Positions 13,631 to 28,600 are shown, counted from the first letter of the stretch. The stretch is DNA of 64,000 nucleotides from Strix aluco (GCF_031877795.1 NC_133931.1:26410264-26474263), one strand, 5' to 3'. The notes: generated from the sequence alone by a model not told the origin. Program-made: numbers and translations.

Positions 13631-16600
13631 AGTCTGATGAAATTCACCCAGAATTTGCCTCGCATTTAAGAACAGCACAGCCCTTTTTTTAATCATTTAA
13701 GAACATTTCAAACCACAATTTCCTCCTTATTCTAAGTCTCTTTTTTTTTACTCGACTAATTACAGATCATGAAGGAATAAATAGTAAACAGCTAATGTAA
13801 AGTGTTTGGGAGGAGTTTACAGATATAGAACGTTTTATTCAAATTCTTAAGTGACAAAATACTGGTTTAGTTTGACTGAAATTTTAAGGAAAAATGTAGC
13901 AACTAAAGAACTTGTACTATTGCTCTTCACTGCTTCTCTGGAGTAATTCAGAAAATTCATTTGTGTGAATGCTTGCAAATGGAATTAAGCATATGAAAAT
14001 TAATACACATCTTGAATCCAGAATGCTTTTTGCAGCCATTGTAACTTACACTGCTTCTTTTTTTCTCCTACAAATACATCTGCAAAGACCTGTATCTTGG
14101 GTAGGTCTATTGGTTTTTAAAATCAGTAGATCAAAACTAGTATCAATTTGATCAAACATTTTCTCTGCCTTATTATTAACCATTATTTTTTTTGTTTTAC
14201 ACCTCTTAGAAGAAAACTTTGAACTTACAATGGAAAAGATATTTTGTTGGGTTTTTTTCAGCTGGAATGGGATATTTTACTTCACATTTTACAAACTTGC
14301 ATCCAGACCAATAATGTTTTTATTGTCATAGTATATATAGGATTGTCCATTAAATTGTTATGCCTAAGATCTGAGTCCAGTTTTTTATTGTCTTTGGATT
14401 TTGCATTCCTGTCCTGCTTTGTTATCAGGTATGGATGTGTTATTGTCCCTGCTAATCTAATATTCTAGAATGTCATTTTTTCCTTAGCGCGGTCAATAAT
14501 TGAACAATTCACTAATGCAAAGTCCAAATGTATGTTGGACTTATGTTCCTGGCAGGTTCTGCCCAAACAATCACATCATCAACACAGGCTTATTCACTGC
14601 TCTACCAAATTCCAACCAGCGGAATATTCTGGGAACTAAACATCTCAGAGGAAGTTTGTGAAAATCAAGTATGCCCAAAAGCCATCTTAAGACAAAAATT
14701 TTAGTTGCCTGTGAAGCTGTAGCTGCCAGGCATCACAGGATGCTCTCAGTTTTGCAAACAACTCCATCATCTGATTATTTACTCCCCTCTTGGTAGTAGT
14801 TGTCCCAGTTGTCTGATGGACTGGCAGGATCTCTGAGTGCCCTGAGCACATTTCATTAAGGAATGCACATGGACACCATGCTTGTAGCATGCTCTTTTCT
14901 TGGGTGAGGTCAAGTTAAGATAGCAAAATGAATGTTGTCTTCAGGATAGCTGCATTCACCAGAGGTATGGAGAACTAGAAAAACTTGTTGAACAAATGAA
15001 TGCTACAATGATTAGTACTCATTTGGGCAGCAACTGGTGGAATGCATGAGAGCAGAACTTCTGGTTTTGCATTTTAACAACCATGAAAGCGTCAGCATAT
15101 AGCTGCTTTTAACTACATCATAAACCAAACATAACTTTTCATGGTCTACAAGCATTGCCTTAGGGCCCAAAAATCTCTGAAAAAACATACAGCCATCATT
15201 CAAATTAGAAGACTTTGATAGAAAAATTGACAAAAAGATAAAAGGGAACAGAGAAAAAACCCTCACCAGGCTGTGATACAAAAAAAAAAAAGGGCACACT
15301 TGATTGACTATGGGTTATCTTTGACAATGCATTAAAGCAACTAAATGAATTCTTGCGTGCCACTTCCTTTCCACTGGGTGCTCTTCAGCTCTGATTTTCT
15401 CTTCTTAAGTCTTTCCGATCCTTTTTTTCTTCCTTACTCACAGCTTCCTTTCTCTCTTCTGCACTGAGGTATCATGGCAATGTAAAAATCAGAAAGGTCC
15501 TGTTTTGTAACATGCACAGTCCTTGGTTTTCAAAATTCTCTGCACCCATACATTTGTCTTAATGACTTCCGTCTGTTTTCATGTTTGCACAAAAATGGTA
15601 AACCTCATTTAAAAAAATCAAAACAGTAGCACCTGTACTTCATTCAGCTTGCCTTTTTTTTTTTTTTAAGCAGCAGCTCTTTTGATCTTCAGTTTAGACA
15701 TTCAGCCATTTCAGATCTCACATGCAGCCCAGGGTTTTTTTGGAGCAGGACCATGCCACCAACCATAACTGATACAAGATCTTTCTTTTTATAGCTATCT
15801 CTGACATCATTATAGTTTATTGTGCTGCCTTCTGCATGTGTTTTATGACACACATCAGTTTTCTTTCTTGTGTACAATTTCAACTTTAAAGACACATTAA
15901 GATCTTGATTATTTTTTCCCCCTTACATTTTCCTAATTTATCCTGATTCACTGTATTTGTGTGTTATTGAAAAACTGCACATTCTGTTGCTTTTCTGAAC
16001 CCATCTCCTCCATCACTTGATCTCATATCAAAGGGACTTTCATGATTCCCTCACTTCAGAACTAAGCTTTTAATCTCACTGCTGTGACGTGCTTCAAAGG
16101 CTCCTGTGAGCTCCTGCCTCAGGAAACAGGGCCCACAGCACTCTGATACTTCTATTTTAATACAGGCTAGCAAATACAGCAGGCATCAAAATTGTCTGAA
16201 TTATCTTTTACCAAATTCAAGAATATATTCCAACTGTTTGAACCATTGTCATAGCTCAGTCAATTGTAATTCATAAAATGTTGTTGCTACAGTTGCTTTA
16301 AAATGCAGTCATATCAGCTTGAATGCTTGCCAGCTACCAACCTGGAGGGTTTTTGTTATTTTGGGGCCTAATCTTGTATGACTTTTGCTCTGCCTTGTAC
16401 TATTCTGTCTGTTGGATTTTCACAACAGTTCTTTACATACTCTTGACAAAGTACCAGGAGTAGTCAGTAGCCTCAGCTGTAAGAGGTATCTTGCACACTG
16501 GTTCTAGAGAATATAGATTCTTTTCACCTGCTTGAAGATTATTTGGCATTAAGTTATATAAACATGGCCCAAATGTAAAAAAAAAAAAACAAACCAAGAC

Positions 16601-16920
16601 TGTCAAGTGTCTGTCAAAACACAATTTTTTTATGCTTATCTATCTGACATTGAAAGTCTGAGAAGCTGTGTAGCTCATGTCGGTGCTTGCTAAACAGTGA
16701 ATGACACCTCAGTGTCCATTTCTAGATCAGATTCACTGACTCAGTTTGGCAGAAGTCTGCCTTCCACTGCCACATTACAGCATTGCCAAGCCGCCTGCTA
16801 GAAGACTCTTCTCCCTTCTGTATTATCAACTACAAGTTAGGGTTGTTTTTTTTCTTAATTATTAATATTTTAGTCTTTTACAAGCTGGACTATTTTGGTA
16901 AATAGTTGGGTTGTTTAGAT
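13631..16920. other. Gene-free stretch
   Basis: AT-rich DNA with poly-T and poly-A runs. No exon, RNA gene or repeat family was recognised. Confidence 0.5.
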
Positions 16921-17198
16921 AGAGTTGTTTAGTCTGGAGAAGAGGCTGAGGGGAGACCTCATCGCCCTCTACAACTACCTGAAAGGAGTCTCTTTAACCA
17001 AGTAACAAGCGATAGGACAAGAGGTAATGGCCTCAAGTTGCGCCAGGGAAGGTTTAGACTGGATATTAGGAAGTATTTCTTTACAGAACAGGTTGTTAGG
17101 CGTTGGAATGGGCTGCCCAGGGAAGTGGTGGAATGTTAGGTTAATGGTTGGAGCGGATGATCTTCAAGGTCCTTTCCAACCTAGATGATTCTGTGATA
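16921..17198 (+). mobile_element. CR1 LINE 3' fragment, 5'-truncated
   Basis: The 278 bp carry the typical bird CR1 3' region. GAGAAGAGGCTGAGGGGAGA comes first, then the GGATATTAGGAAG block and GGGCTGCCCAGGGAAGTGGT, ending in CCTTTCCAACCTAGATGATT and a short TCTGTGATAA tail. It is less decayed than the other CR1 pieces in the window. Truncation at the 5' end is normal for CR1. Confidence 0.93.
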
Positions 17199-20100
17199 AA
17201 AAGGCATTTTCTCCCCAGTTAGGAATTTTTATTTCTTTTTCAGATAAAGGACAATTATGTAAAGGCCTGGATCATTTTCCATAGAGCTGTGCTTACAATT
17301 GAGCTTTGTAGTAGAATGAATAGAAGAACAAAGATCCTGATCAGCTGTGTTGTGGGCTTTATAGATTCCTACTCCTTCAAGCTATAAGGAATGCTGAACA
17401 CTGTCGCAAGTGCAGGCTTCAGAGGTTATGCAAAGGAAACCATACGTTGCCCACATAACTGTTAAAACATTGGCAGGGCTCTGTAACAGGCAAAATAAAG
17501 GGAGTCCTTGGGGTAACAGCAACATGTCATAGCTCATGACAGCCATATCCTACACTACCTGCATAAGCCAACACAAAAGACAACACTGGCCTTTGAGATG
17601 CACTTCCATATACCTAAAAGACCAAAGGGAAAGAACAGCCCTTAGAATAGGGCTATTTGCAAGTACATTAGGTACAACTAAAAAAACCTAGATATAGCCA
17701 TTATACTGAAATGTCAGATGCAACAACTGCAGGATCACTGTATCCTTGAAGACATTGAAAAATATGGTTAAGATTTGCCTCCAGAGAACACCTATATGGA
17801 GCTGCCTGAATGTGGACAAGGTGACTAAGCTTCTATTATACTCAGTGGAGCTTAATGTAGGAGTGGAGTAGGCTGAATAGCTATTGAGACTCCACAGCAT
17901 GCACTGAATACAGCTCCACCACCTGTAATAGGAACTTCAACACTCAGCATGCAGGCACACACACAGGTATCCAAGTTTAGGTGTCTTAAGATAAAGCTGG
18001 TAAGGTACCTGCCCAAACAGCGACTCTGTATACACAGGAAAACACTGAGCTTTGCAAGGACATTTGAACTACTTCCAGAGTAGCAGAGTAGTAGAGCTGT
18101 ACTAATGTAGCATGCTGTACAGATTAATACACCTTACTTCTTAGAGTAATAAATCCCTGTCAAGCACTGCTGTGCTATAGCTTGGTCTTCTGTACAGCAG
18201 CCAGTTTTTGCTAAGAGATGAATATTTACCTTTTCCCTCTCTAGAAAAGGCTGCTATTAGGGAAGCACCATTCATCCTCTCCCAGCTGCCTAAAACTGGG
18301 AACACTGACTGATTACCATTAGCCATTTTAATCAACTTGCATATAATCCATAATATCCTGGAAAACAGTATTCTTGTATTAATTACCCCAGCTGTTGAGT
18401 GACTACAGTGGGCAAGGAAGTACTAGGGATGGGCAACAGGGAAGATCTACAGAATTAATGACTACAAGCTTGCAACAATTCCGACAAAGACCAAAGTCAT
18501 AGCAGGCTGACTCATTTCATTAATACACAGAACCTTTGAATGAAACTGGGCTTAATGAATGGTTGTGTGTCAACTCATGTGGTGATTTCCTGCTAACGTC
18601 AATGATTTCCCTGTTTTTCATTAGGTGTTCTTCCTGTCTTTCAGCATCATGTGACAGTTACAGACCTAACTGTATTAATTTTGCAATTAAAATGTGAGGC
18701 TATATATCAAATGCTACCTTCAAGTACAGACACAGGATATTAAAACTGAGTAGTTTGTTCATGATACTATATAAAAATAGTTTGGCATTAGCAAGTTGTA
18801 TTAAATAGGATTTCTTAGCTAGGAAATCTCTAATAGAAAGTCAATAAATGAAGGATAGATCTTCTGTTCAAAGAAGGATCCATCATGATGATAGCAAACA
18901 GCCTGCTGCTTAAAACATCCCCTGCAATCACTACAACCAGTTAGAGTAGCAACCCTAAGAACAGATACACACTTTGTTGGTTTTTCACCTTCTCCCCCCC
19001 AACATAGAATCAGATGAAAGAATATTTAGGGAGAGCCACATACTTGGAAGGTTTCTTTCACTGAAAGAACAGAGCATGTATAATTGACATGGGTTGTGCT
19101 TCGGCATTCACATGGATGGGATGCCAAATAAAAGGACCAGAATTCAAATTGGTTTGTCCACTTAAAGGATGCATTACTTACAAGACTTGGTCTATTTTTT
19201 CTTTCCCCTCCCTCTTGCTTCCATTGGCAAGAGCAACTCAGGAGCTTGTTCCAAGTTTTGGACTTTACAAGACAGCACTTAAAAATCAGTCATCAGTAAT
19301 GTTTAATACCTAGCTGTTTAGGATAGGAGAAAAGTAAAGCAAACCTGTGTTTCCTCCACTGCATGGGTATTTGATAATAGAACATTTACATTGTGTTTAA
19401 CTTTAAACTACAGACTGTAATTAACACCATATTTTAAAAGACTAATCTAAAAGAAATAACTCCTTAAGATTTGGTAAATCAGGCTAATGCTAAACTGAAA
19501 AACATTCTAGCACTGCGTTTGCATAGATTGTATTTGACAACACACTCCTGACAAAGGGACAATATCTACTTGTTTGCACAGCAATTAAATATGCTGTAGC
19601 TGTTGAATAAATAATTTGATCCAGAACACATTAGCAAGCTCTTTACCTGCACAAATACTTGTGCTAGGAAAGGCATTAATACATCCTGCATTTGCTGCTT
19701 AACAAAAAGCAAAACCAGGAGGAGCAAGGATCCTGAAACTAGGCACTTGGCAATGGAGGACTTTCAAATAAAAATAGGGAAAAAGGACAAAACAGTTAAC
19801 CTAGCATGAGAAACAATGAATGCATTCATTCTAAAGCCCACTTCATTTTAAGCACATTTGTTTTAACACAGGACCATATACACAATGAAGTACCTTACTT
19901 CCTTAACTTCTATACTTAAGCCTCTGAACATAACAGAAAACAGCATGTACCAAACAGTGCTTGGGGACTGCCATCATACCTGAAGCACCTCTCAGCAGCA
20001 TACAGATAACCTGGAGACAGACACTTTGGACTTCCTCATTTTGGTAAGTTAAAGCTAGTTTCTTCATTGTACATATATCAAGATAATGACATCAAGCTGC

Positions 20101-21690
20101 AGTATGCCATTTGGCCAGCTGGAAGAAAGCTACTTTTATTACCCACAGGATCTGCTTCAGTCTAAGCATCTCAAAATTAAAGATGGAGCATTTTGGCCAG
20201 ATCTTCCAACTCCAGAGACTTCATTTCTATTTGTACATTACAGAACAACAATCAGGAGCTGCACAAGTTTCTTACATAGGATCAAACATATCAACACTGG
20301 CATCCTGAAACACCTTAGTGCTAGCACTGTTCTGGACTGCTGTGCAGGAGCATTGATTACACTGTTCAGCAGTTTGGGGTCATAATGGTCACTGGTGCAA
20401 ATCAGATGGCACATTTATTGGCAGTCATGGAACCAGACGGACTGTCTGCATCAGGGAGTTTAGGACACTGCAGGTGGTTTGAACCAGAAACCTGAACTCT
20501 CTATCTATGACATGTAATCTCATTACAAATATGCCTCCCCGCTGAGGAAGAACAGAGCAGCCTAGCCATTCTGCAGAGCTCTTATCAGAAATAGTTACCA
20601 GGCATCCTCTCACTCCAGAATCGTTCTAAGTACAGGGACCTGAGTTTAAAAGTCTAATTATAAATATTTCACAATGAGACTATGCTCCTTGCTGCACATG
20701 TCACATGTTTAGAGAGTCTGCTACATGCAAAACTCTGCCCTGCAATGAGGAAATAAGTAGAAAAGAAAAATATTTTAAGTTCTGTACTCACCAAGTCACA
20801 CACATAGAAGCCAATGGAGAATATGGAAGTTATCACAGCAGTAGTTGTAAAATACAGACAAAAGCAAATATAATGCACATACCATTTTTAACACAAGGGA
20901 ACAGAGTTAACAGCCTTAAGTTGGAAGCATAAACTAAGACAAGATCTCCCACTCTTACCTAGTAAGACTCTTAAACAGTTCTGTGGACACATTCATCTGG
21001 AAGAGTTGGTAAGATTTAAGATTTAAAGGTGAACTTGAAGGCTTGTATTGACTGTCAGGATTCAGCCATCCTTCTGGGCTGAGCCATGTATTTGCAGCTA
21101 TGAAATCCTTATTTGGAGAAGTAATCACAGCATCCCCCTTACACATAAAGTAGCAGTATTTTCTGCTGCAACAAGTGGTGTAGACAACGCAACAGAACAT
21201 GCCCTCTGCCTGTGGTAGGAGAGCTGCTTCTATTTAGTTTACCACCTATTCATTTTTATGCCACTTTAATCTGCAGATAAGAACTTTAGATTGTTTCTGA
21301 AATGTTGTACTCCCCTGTATAGGGTACAGCCCACAATTTAATAATTTAATAATCTCAAATTACACCACTTTATCTGCAGCACTGCCCCTGAAGGTAATCA
21401 CGAGGTGATGGGAACTGAGACACACAGTGATACTGACAGAAAGATCTGAGCTTTGCTGCTGGGGGGGGCAGCACCAGCATGCCTGAGGCAGGGGCTCAAG
21501 CCTCACAGCAGCATTTAAGAGCTCTGAAGTCCAGTTCTCAGTCTGTTTCTATTTATACTTTGCTTTATTTGGCCATCCAGTCTATTCATAACAGGGACTA
21601 CACAACAGAACACATTCTTGAAATACACACAAGCTTCAGCCCTAGCAGAATAGCTATCGCATTCTGTATCAGTCCAATACACATGGATTT
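17199..21690. other. Gene-free stretch downstream of PDP1
   Basis: AT-rich DNA with no repeats and no convincing coding exon. Part of it could belong to a longer PDP1 3'UTR, because further AATAAA hexamers on the minus strand occur near 21,565, 20,415 and 20,132. I cannot decide between them from sequence alone. Confidence 0.4.
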
Positions 21691-24008
21691 CTGCATCATT
21701 GATCATTTTATTGGAATCTTAGATGTTTGTTCAGATCACCTGTTCAGCAGGCAGTTATGCTGCTTCTGTTCACTGCATACATACTGAGCAAGTCTCCAAG
21801 CATTACATAAATATTATTTTGTCTGACCCCATACATACACATCTTTACTACAAAACAGCTTTTCCTCAATAAAAGTTGTATCCATGGGACCAATGTTCAT
21901 TTCTAGCTACGACTTGTACCAAATCTGTATCAATAATCATAGGTTAAATACATCAATACATGTAATAGAGCTTTAACAGTAAAAAAGTAAGAAAGTTAAA
22001 ACACTGCAACAGCTTAGATACATACTGCATCTGAATGATAGAACATAAAGTGTATTGACTTAGCTAATGACAGTCACCAAAACACAACATACAGAAACAA
22101 TGTCAACAGCCAGTACTTGTCTAAGCATTTGACAAGTTCTCCTTTTCCCTTCAAATAAAGAAGGGTTGTGCACATCTTGAATGTGAACTTAGGTATCATT
22201 AACCTTACACCAACACTGATCCTGATATGTAAGGCTGGGTAAAGAAACAAACATATTAAAGCTGCAGGCCACTAAGTACACATTGCATTTGTGAGTTTGA
22301 GGAGTTGATGTTTACTATAGCACAGGTTCATTGTTCAAACTAAGTGTACCCTATGTAACAGTAGCATTAATTGGCAATAGTTGTGTTTAGTAGAAAATGC
22401 CACATTACTCAAATTAATGAAAATAAGCAAGGTGTTTGAAGTGTTAATTAGCTATGATGAAGGCTAGGGAGGTATTTTAACTGAAACACCTTGGTAAAGT
22501 GAAATAAGCTGACCTATCATTGTTCTCTGGAACACAGGAATCAAGTTACATGTCTCAGCCATCAAGGGCTGGTATTTCAGCCGGCATTTGAGATTTTAAC
22601 CTAATGGCAGGTTAAAATAAATCTGTATACAATGCAACATACCTAAAATAGATGCATTGATGAGCAATTAATTAGTTGTCAGTCCCTACTTTTTACAGTT
22701 ACAAGCCTAACAACTTTAGGCACACAAGTTAGAGCCAATCTTTTAAGTTCAAATTCAGACATTACAAGCCAGAAACACCCATTTCAGAGATTGCTCTGGG
22801 ATAGCATTCTGGACTGTAAGAACATGCATACACCAGCTGTCCAGAAATACAGAGCTGCTAATAAAGAAGTTCCTAGAAAAAGCCTTTAAACATACACATG
22901 CATGCCAGTTAGTTTCCCAACTAAAACACTATTTACAAGTCATACTTCAATTTTTTTGTAATTTATAGTTTTTTAACCTGACTTACAAATATGAGTGCAA
23001 GACATCCAATATGTGACCATTTGAAATAGCCAAAGTGAAGATGAGTGCAAATTACAAAGCCACAAAGAGGTTAGCAATGATTTCCTGATCTTTTCAGGTG
23101 AAAATTTACCAGTAAGTAACACCAGACAGGGGTGGAGTTCATGAAGGACATAACCTTTAGGAAAGCCAACAGTCTTGACCAACAATGTTGACTTTTCAAA
23201 AAGTTTCTTCATACTGCAAACTGAAGTCCTCCACAAAGTTACCTGGTACCTTACTGCATGTTGTAATGTATTATTGCCCTACAAGTTGTGCAGAAACCCA
23301 GAGCCAAGAAACTATTAATGCACAAGAAGTTACCGTGCATAAGATACAACTAAGCTGTAACAGAATCTCAGGTATTGATTATGGCTTAGACCTGCATTGA
23401 AAGTCAACACTTAGACAAATATCCTTAAGTGAATGACACTGTCTATATGAAAGTGAGACAACTTTGTTACACTGAAGACTTACTTGGTTAAAGTGACCTT
23501 CTGCTTAGAAGAAACAGTAGACAATATATTCACAAATAATCATATCTACTTTGCAGGAATTAGCCCTGTAAGAACTCAGCAATACTCCTTTTTACCCATC
23601 TTTTCTTTAAGATAATGTGTAGATATTTGCAAATATTTATGAACAGGCTTTGTTTCTTGAACAGCCAGATCTTTGATAGTTAATTCTTTAACCTCCTTCC
23701 CTCCCTCAAAGTCTGCCAAATTCAAGACATTGTTCTAGCAGCATTCACAAAATCAATAGTGCAAAGTTATTACAAAAACCTCTTTTCCCAAGCTGTGACA
23801 TCCTCTTCAAGTTTGTATTAGGTCAACAGCACTTCCCATGTATTTAGAGCACCATGGGAAGGCAGAACAATAGATATGCTGAATCTAGCAAGCAGCCAAT
23901 TTGTTTGCCAAGGATTTTTGGGGGGTTTTATTGTTGGGTGGGTGTTTTTTATTTGCTGCTCATACTGGCCATTGTTACAACTTTGGTAACTAGTTCACTA
24001 CATTAAAT
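21691..24008 (-). other. PDP1: Probable PDP1 3' untranslated region
   Basis: This AT-rich, repeat-poor stretch directly follows the PDP1 stop codon on the minus strand. A canonical AATAAA (plus-strand bases 21707-21712) lies about 2.3 kb after the stop. It is followed within 25-40 nt by a GU-rich TGTGTATTGG run, as expected of a cleavage site. Nearer AATAAA hexamers at about 23,926 and 23,948 lack a GU-rich element. The boundary is inferred, and alternative ends further left are possible. Confidence 0.4.
21707..21712 (-). terminator. Candidate PDP1 poly(A) signal
   Basis: AATAAA on the minus strand with a GU-rich stretch a short way downstream. This is the best-supported of several candidates. 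The choice is by motif context only. Confidence 0.35.
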
Positions 24009-25660
24009 TCACAGTTCCTCATTTTGACATGCACCTATAACATGCGAGTTGAACTGCACCACGATGATTGTAATGTCATCTCTATACATTCGAGCCAGCT
24101 CTTCTGGAAGACTCAGCATCTTGGACAGTCGCTCATGATCCACAGTGCCAAACTCATTGTTACCCACTGCATGACGTATCAGGTGAGTTGCTGCATTCTG
24201 ATCTTCGAATACTGAAGAGATTCTTGCTCTCCTTTCTGTTAACAGACCATGCATCTGTCCCAGAGTTACCTTATAGCCACCAACAGCTATCGGCTGTTGA
24301 TGGTGAACACCAGTGAGGTACTCCCCTACAATTCTAGCCACATCTTGCCTGTGCATTGTCTCCCACAGCCCATCTGTGGCCAAAACCAGGAACTTATCCT
24401 GCGGTCGTAATTTGTGATATATGACTTCTGGCTCAGCTGTGAGGTATGGGGGAGTGTGATAGTTTGGAGGAATAAACTTTGTATATTCATTGTCATTCAG
24501 CTGATCTGGGCCTGATTCTACTACTCTCTTCTGTAGTTCAATACTCCATTTAAACTTCACATCACCAAAAGCTCTGAAAGGCATCAGGAGACCTAAGAGA
24601 CGATCTTGTTTCACAAGACTTTTCTCTTCAGACTTTGGATGTTCCATTTTCACACGTTCCACTTCATGTTCATTTTGTGCATTGTGGTCATAGGACAGAT
24701 TAACTGCAGACCAAGATCCATCTTCTTCCTGAACCCCAAGCATCGCCCTACTGTCACCTGTGTTTGCTATGTGCAAATCAACGCCATCCACATGGGCCAC
24801 ACAGGCAGTTGCACCAGAAAATGCTACTCGCAGTACTAGGTAGTTGAGAAAAGAATTTGGATCTCCTACTTGAGCTTCCAAAGAAATATCATTATCAAGC
24901 CTCTTAAAAGCATTAATTAAAGCTTCTTTCACATCAGTAGTCTCTCCACTGTTGAGATCAATCAGCTCCTGCCAGTAAGTTCTCAGACTATTGAAGTAAA
25001 GCTTGGAAGCTTCTTTGCTAAAATAATCGTTGGGATGCTTGTGCCACTGTAAAATGGGCAACAGAGCTCTGCCACTTTCCACAGCATTTTCTATTTCAAG
25101 TAAAGTCTCATGAGGTAACAAAGAGACAGCAATGTAGTAAAACAATCTTTCACTGACAGCTTGAGCACAAGCACAGCCTGCGTGGCCATCAAACACACCC
25201 AGAAGCATCCCTCTTGTCTGTAAGCAAGTGGCAGCACTCCTCCGGTCTTCTATAGGAGCATTAGCAGGCAACTGGTTGCTATCAAAGCCGAGAACAGAAC
25301 TTACATTTTTACCATCAAATTCTGGGACTTTGAAACTGTATTCATTTGCTTTCAGAATGCTGTTGACCTGTGGAGGAGTGAGGTAAAATCTCTGTGGTGT
25401 AGAAGCATAATCCCTCACATGAATAAAGTGATTAAAGTTCTCCTTTGGCCTACAAAGTGCCGCAAATTTCTTCTGAGGTGCATATCTGAAGTGACTGTGA
25501 GCAAAATGAGATGATAAACAACACAGATGTTTATGGTGGCAGTAACACACAGTACTGCATATTCTGCTAATCTCACAGTTACGAATCAACGGAAAGAGAT
25601 GAGCTGGTGCTGGCATGGCATCAGACAACAATGGTAGTCTGGAGCTTCGGACTGGAATTG
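24009..25660 (-). CDS. PDP1: PDP1 main coding exon: pyruvate dehydrogenase phosphatase catalytic subunit 1
   Basis: This PP2C-family Mg2+/Ca2+-dependent serine phosphatase of the mitochondrial matrix dephosphorylates the E1-alpha subunit of pyruvate dehydrogenase and so switches the complex on. The exon starts after a splice acceptor (TCTTTCAG, 25668-25661). The short isoform begins at the ATG at 25616 and has 535 residues, close to the usual length of about 537. In that numbering residues 1-70 form a basic, Cys- and His-rich presequence. The known mature start ASTPQ falls at 71-75. PP2C motifs follow: RGMLLGVFDGHAG (135-147, metal-binding Asp143), NTGDSRAM (285-292), FRAFGD (347-352), ATDGLWE (413-419) and RDDITIIVVQF (512-522). 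All look intact. The whole short form lies in this one exon, as in other vertebrates. The 44 bases before the ATG stay open and join the alternative first exon at 28,907-28,937 to give a 560-residue form. Confidence 0.98.
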
Positions 25661-28600
25661 CTGAAAGACAAGAGAACAACTAGGCTTAGGGGGACAGCTA
25701 ACAAATTTTCCCAGAACTCTGTGTTAAGACATTTACAGCCCCTAACAAAGTTGCTTATTATATGGAGTTCATAGCTTCATAGGTCTTGAGAAAGAAAAGG
25801 CATTAAGAGGTGCTTGTTTATAGACACTACATTGGGCTACAACAAAAAAGCTATACCACGTTTTAGTTCAGCACAGGTATTTTAGCTCTTATGCCCACTC
25901 AGATAGCAGACAGGAAACGAAAACATCATCCAGACAGACAATGCAACTTCAAACAGAACTTAAGACAACAGTTAGCATGAAGCACTCTACAGTATTGCCA
26001 CCTTTTACAAGGCTTTTATGGAGATGTGTTTTCCTGCTAATTTTCTAACAGGCAGAGCTAGATGTGGCACACAGGGAGGACAACGGCAATCTTTCTATAA
26101 GGCTGAAGAGATAACGTGTCTAACCGTAAGATTCAAGAAACAACACTGAGATTACATACAACTGGGCTTAAAATGAAGATGGTTTAGATGCTAAAAGCAA
26201 GCAGTAGGACAGCAGATATTCTTTAAGCAATCACAAGTCAGTAGCAGGTTTTGTTTCTTCTCCCCCCTTTCACATGCAAAACTTGAAACTTGTGTGACAC
26301 CACGGCATATATATATGAAATAGCCACAGCAGCCTATGCAGCAATTTCCTAGCTTATCAGATAAAAATACAAGAGGTAGAAAGCAGATGCATCTCTCCTA
26401 CTAGCAGCTTATCTACCCCAGTAAATTTTAGGATTATAAATTGCTTAAAAACTACTCAATTGAAGGACTACATGCAAGCTGTGTTTGCTTCCATGACTAG
26501 AAGAGAGCCCTGCACAATAATCTAAAGCTAGTTCAGTGTTAAGATAAGCTATTAAGTTTAGCATCAAAGTATTCTACTTTTTGCCACATCTAAACATTTT
26601 CCTCAAAATTTTTTATTCTTCTGTAGAAAGATTATTCAGACATACTCTTCCTTGTCCCCATTTACATACCAAATCACAACGTTAGTGTGAATGTCGCTTA
26701 AATTCCTTGTTCACTATGCCTCATTATCCAGAAGTCTTTTACAATGTCATACTTGAGAAAAGAATTCCATAGCAGAAAAAGCTGAACTGTGCCTTGTGTG
26801 AAGTATACACAAATAAGGGGAATTCAGTTTTGTCTTTCCAACTTTTATGATAAAGTTTCATCATAAAAGCTTCCTCTTAAGAGAAGACCATTACAAATTA
26901 TCTTGTACAAAGCTTACTGCAGTCATAAGTACTAGTCTATCAGCACCACTGTATCTTAGATTTAATTATTTTACTGAAAACCTGGATACTGCTGTGTTGT
27001 GCAAGATGCTTCGGTAACCAAATTGATTATTTTTTTTTAGCCAAGCAGTCATACCAGTATTTCAAATAGACACATCCCTTATAAAATATGCAGTAAGTCC
27101 TAATACTCAATCTAAAGGATCATGCAACATAGAAGGAACTGCATTCTGCTATCACCCTATTCTGTAAGCTTTCCATAGCTTATGCCATAGCATTCTGATC
27201 ACCCAGACCAGCTGAGAAGTATCTGGAAATACATGAAGCTTTACCCCATTCTCTGTGTTGCAAGAGAAGGAAGCAAGTCACATTCTTCCCTCCAAGCTTG
27301 CTTGTTCTCCTTAAATAACCAGGACTGGAGCTCATTTCTGTTACAAGATACATAAGTGCTGAAAGCAAAGTAGAACTCATGTTTCTAACTCTCCACAGGC
27401 TTCCTCGTATTAATGAGTAACTGTCAGTCTTGACTTATACTGACAAAAATTCTTGTCCATTGACCTCTCCCAGGTCTCCCACTGACAGCTATTAAGACTG
27501 AATTGGCCAGTTTTCTGTTGTTCAGCTACCAGGAGGAGCTCTGGTTGTAGCCCTGGGGACCACAGCCAGCTGGCCACACATTCAGCAGCAGTATATTGGC
27601 TTGAACTTCCAGATCCATACTGAACTTATGTTAGCCATTTGCTTCCCAGAAAGTCTATCTCTCCAGCCCAGGCTCCACATGCATACAGCGTGACAAAAGT
27701 AAACTGCAACTCCAAATACAGGTTTTAAAATCTATTTACTGCCTTCTAATTGTGAGGGAGCTATTTTGGTAAGTTATGTGTATTTCTTCATATGATATTT
27801 AAAAGCACCAATTTTGCTTACAGAATGGGAACCTCAAGGTTCTACAGGAGTGACTGGTCTACAGCAGCACCTCAGATTCGGTGCTGGTCTCCTGTTAGAC
27901 TCTGACTCAAGCAAGTTCTCCTGACTGCTAAGCATTTGTGTGCTGACCCATCCATGGTGCCACAACTGTTCTGACAGTTTCACTGTTGATCCATGATGAA
28001 GCAAAAATACAAATGTACTGCTGCTACAACAGCTCTGCAGTGCCACCAGAGGATATTTTGCTGATTTTTAATCATTAGTTTATCAAATATTACATGAAAT
28101 CCAAGAGGAAGTAGTAAGAAGTTGGCCTCAAATTTTCCACAGCCTGTATCATTTACAGTAGATCCATGCCAGCTTAAGATATCAGTCTGTTTCACATATC
28201 AGATTTAATAAATCCTAGTTGATTAAAAGAAATTCCAAGCTTGCCTGCCTGAAGTGAAATTACGCTAGATTTCTTCCATTTATCTCCACAATATGGACAC
28301 CCCAAATATAACCAAACACTCCAGCTAGCCCTTAAATAAATTACTTTGATGCCAAATTCATTATGATTGATCAAGATATGGCAGAGAAAAGAGATTAAGT
28401 AGAAAATTTACAATCCAATCAAGATTTGTCAAGAGATTAGAAGCAAGTCAGTATTAAATACCTCTCCAAGTCCAGAACAGGGTATAATGCTACTTTTCAG
28501 GCTGTAATTATAATATGGCCAATAATGAGGCAGATGGTCAATTTACAGGTTTTGTAGTGCTACACTGATAAAATGGAAAAAATATTACCCCTTCCTTTAA

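Noticed and set aside
1-24000. Possible CDH17 exons, expected beyond the PDP1 3' end
   Set aside because: No cadherin repeat motifs were recognised on the plus strand. The gene is probably further left.
25661-25679. ATG at 25679 that would extend the PDP1 exon frame to 556 residues
   Set aside because: It lies in the pyrimidine tract before the splice acceptor at 25661, so it is intron sequence.
28464-28475. Twelve-base match to the miR-378 seed region on the minus strand (a miR-378 gene lies near human PDP1)
   Set aside because: No pairing arm is found nearby, so no hairpin forms, and strand and position differ from the human gene.
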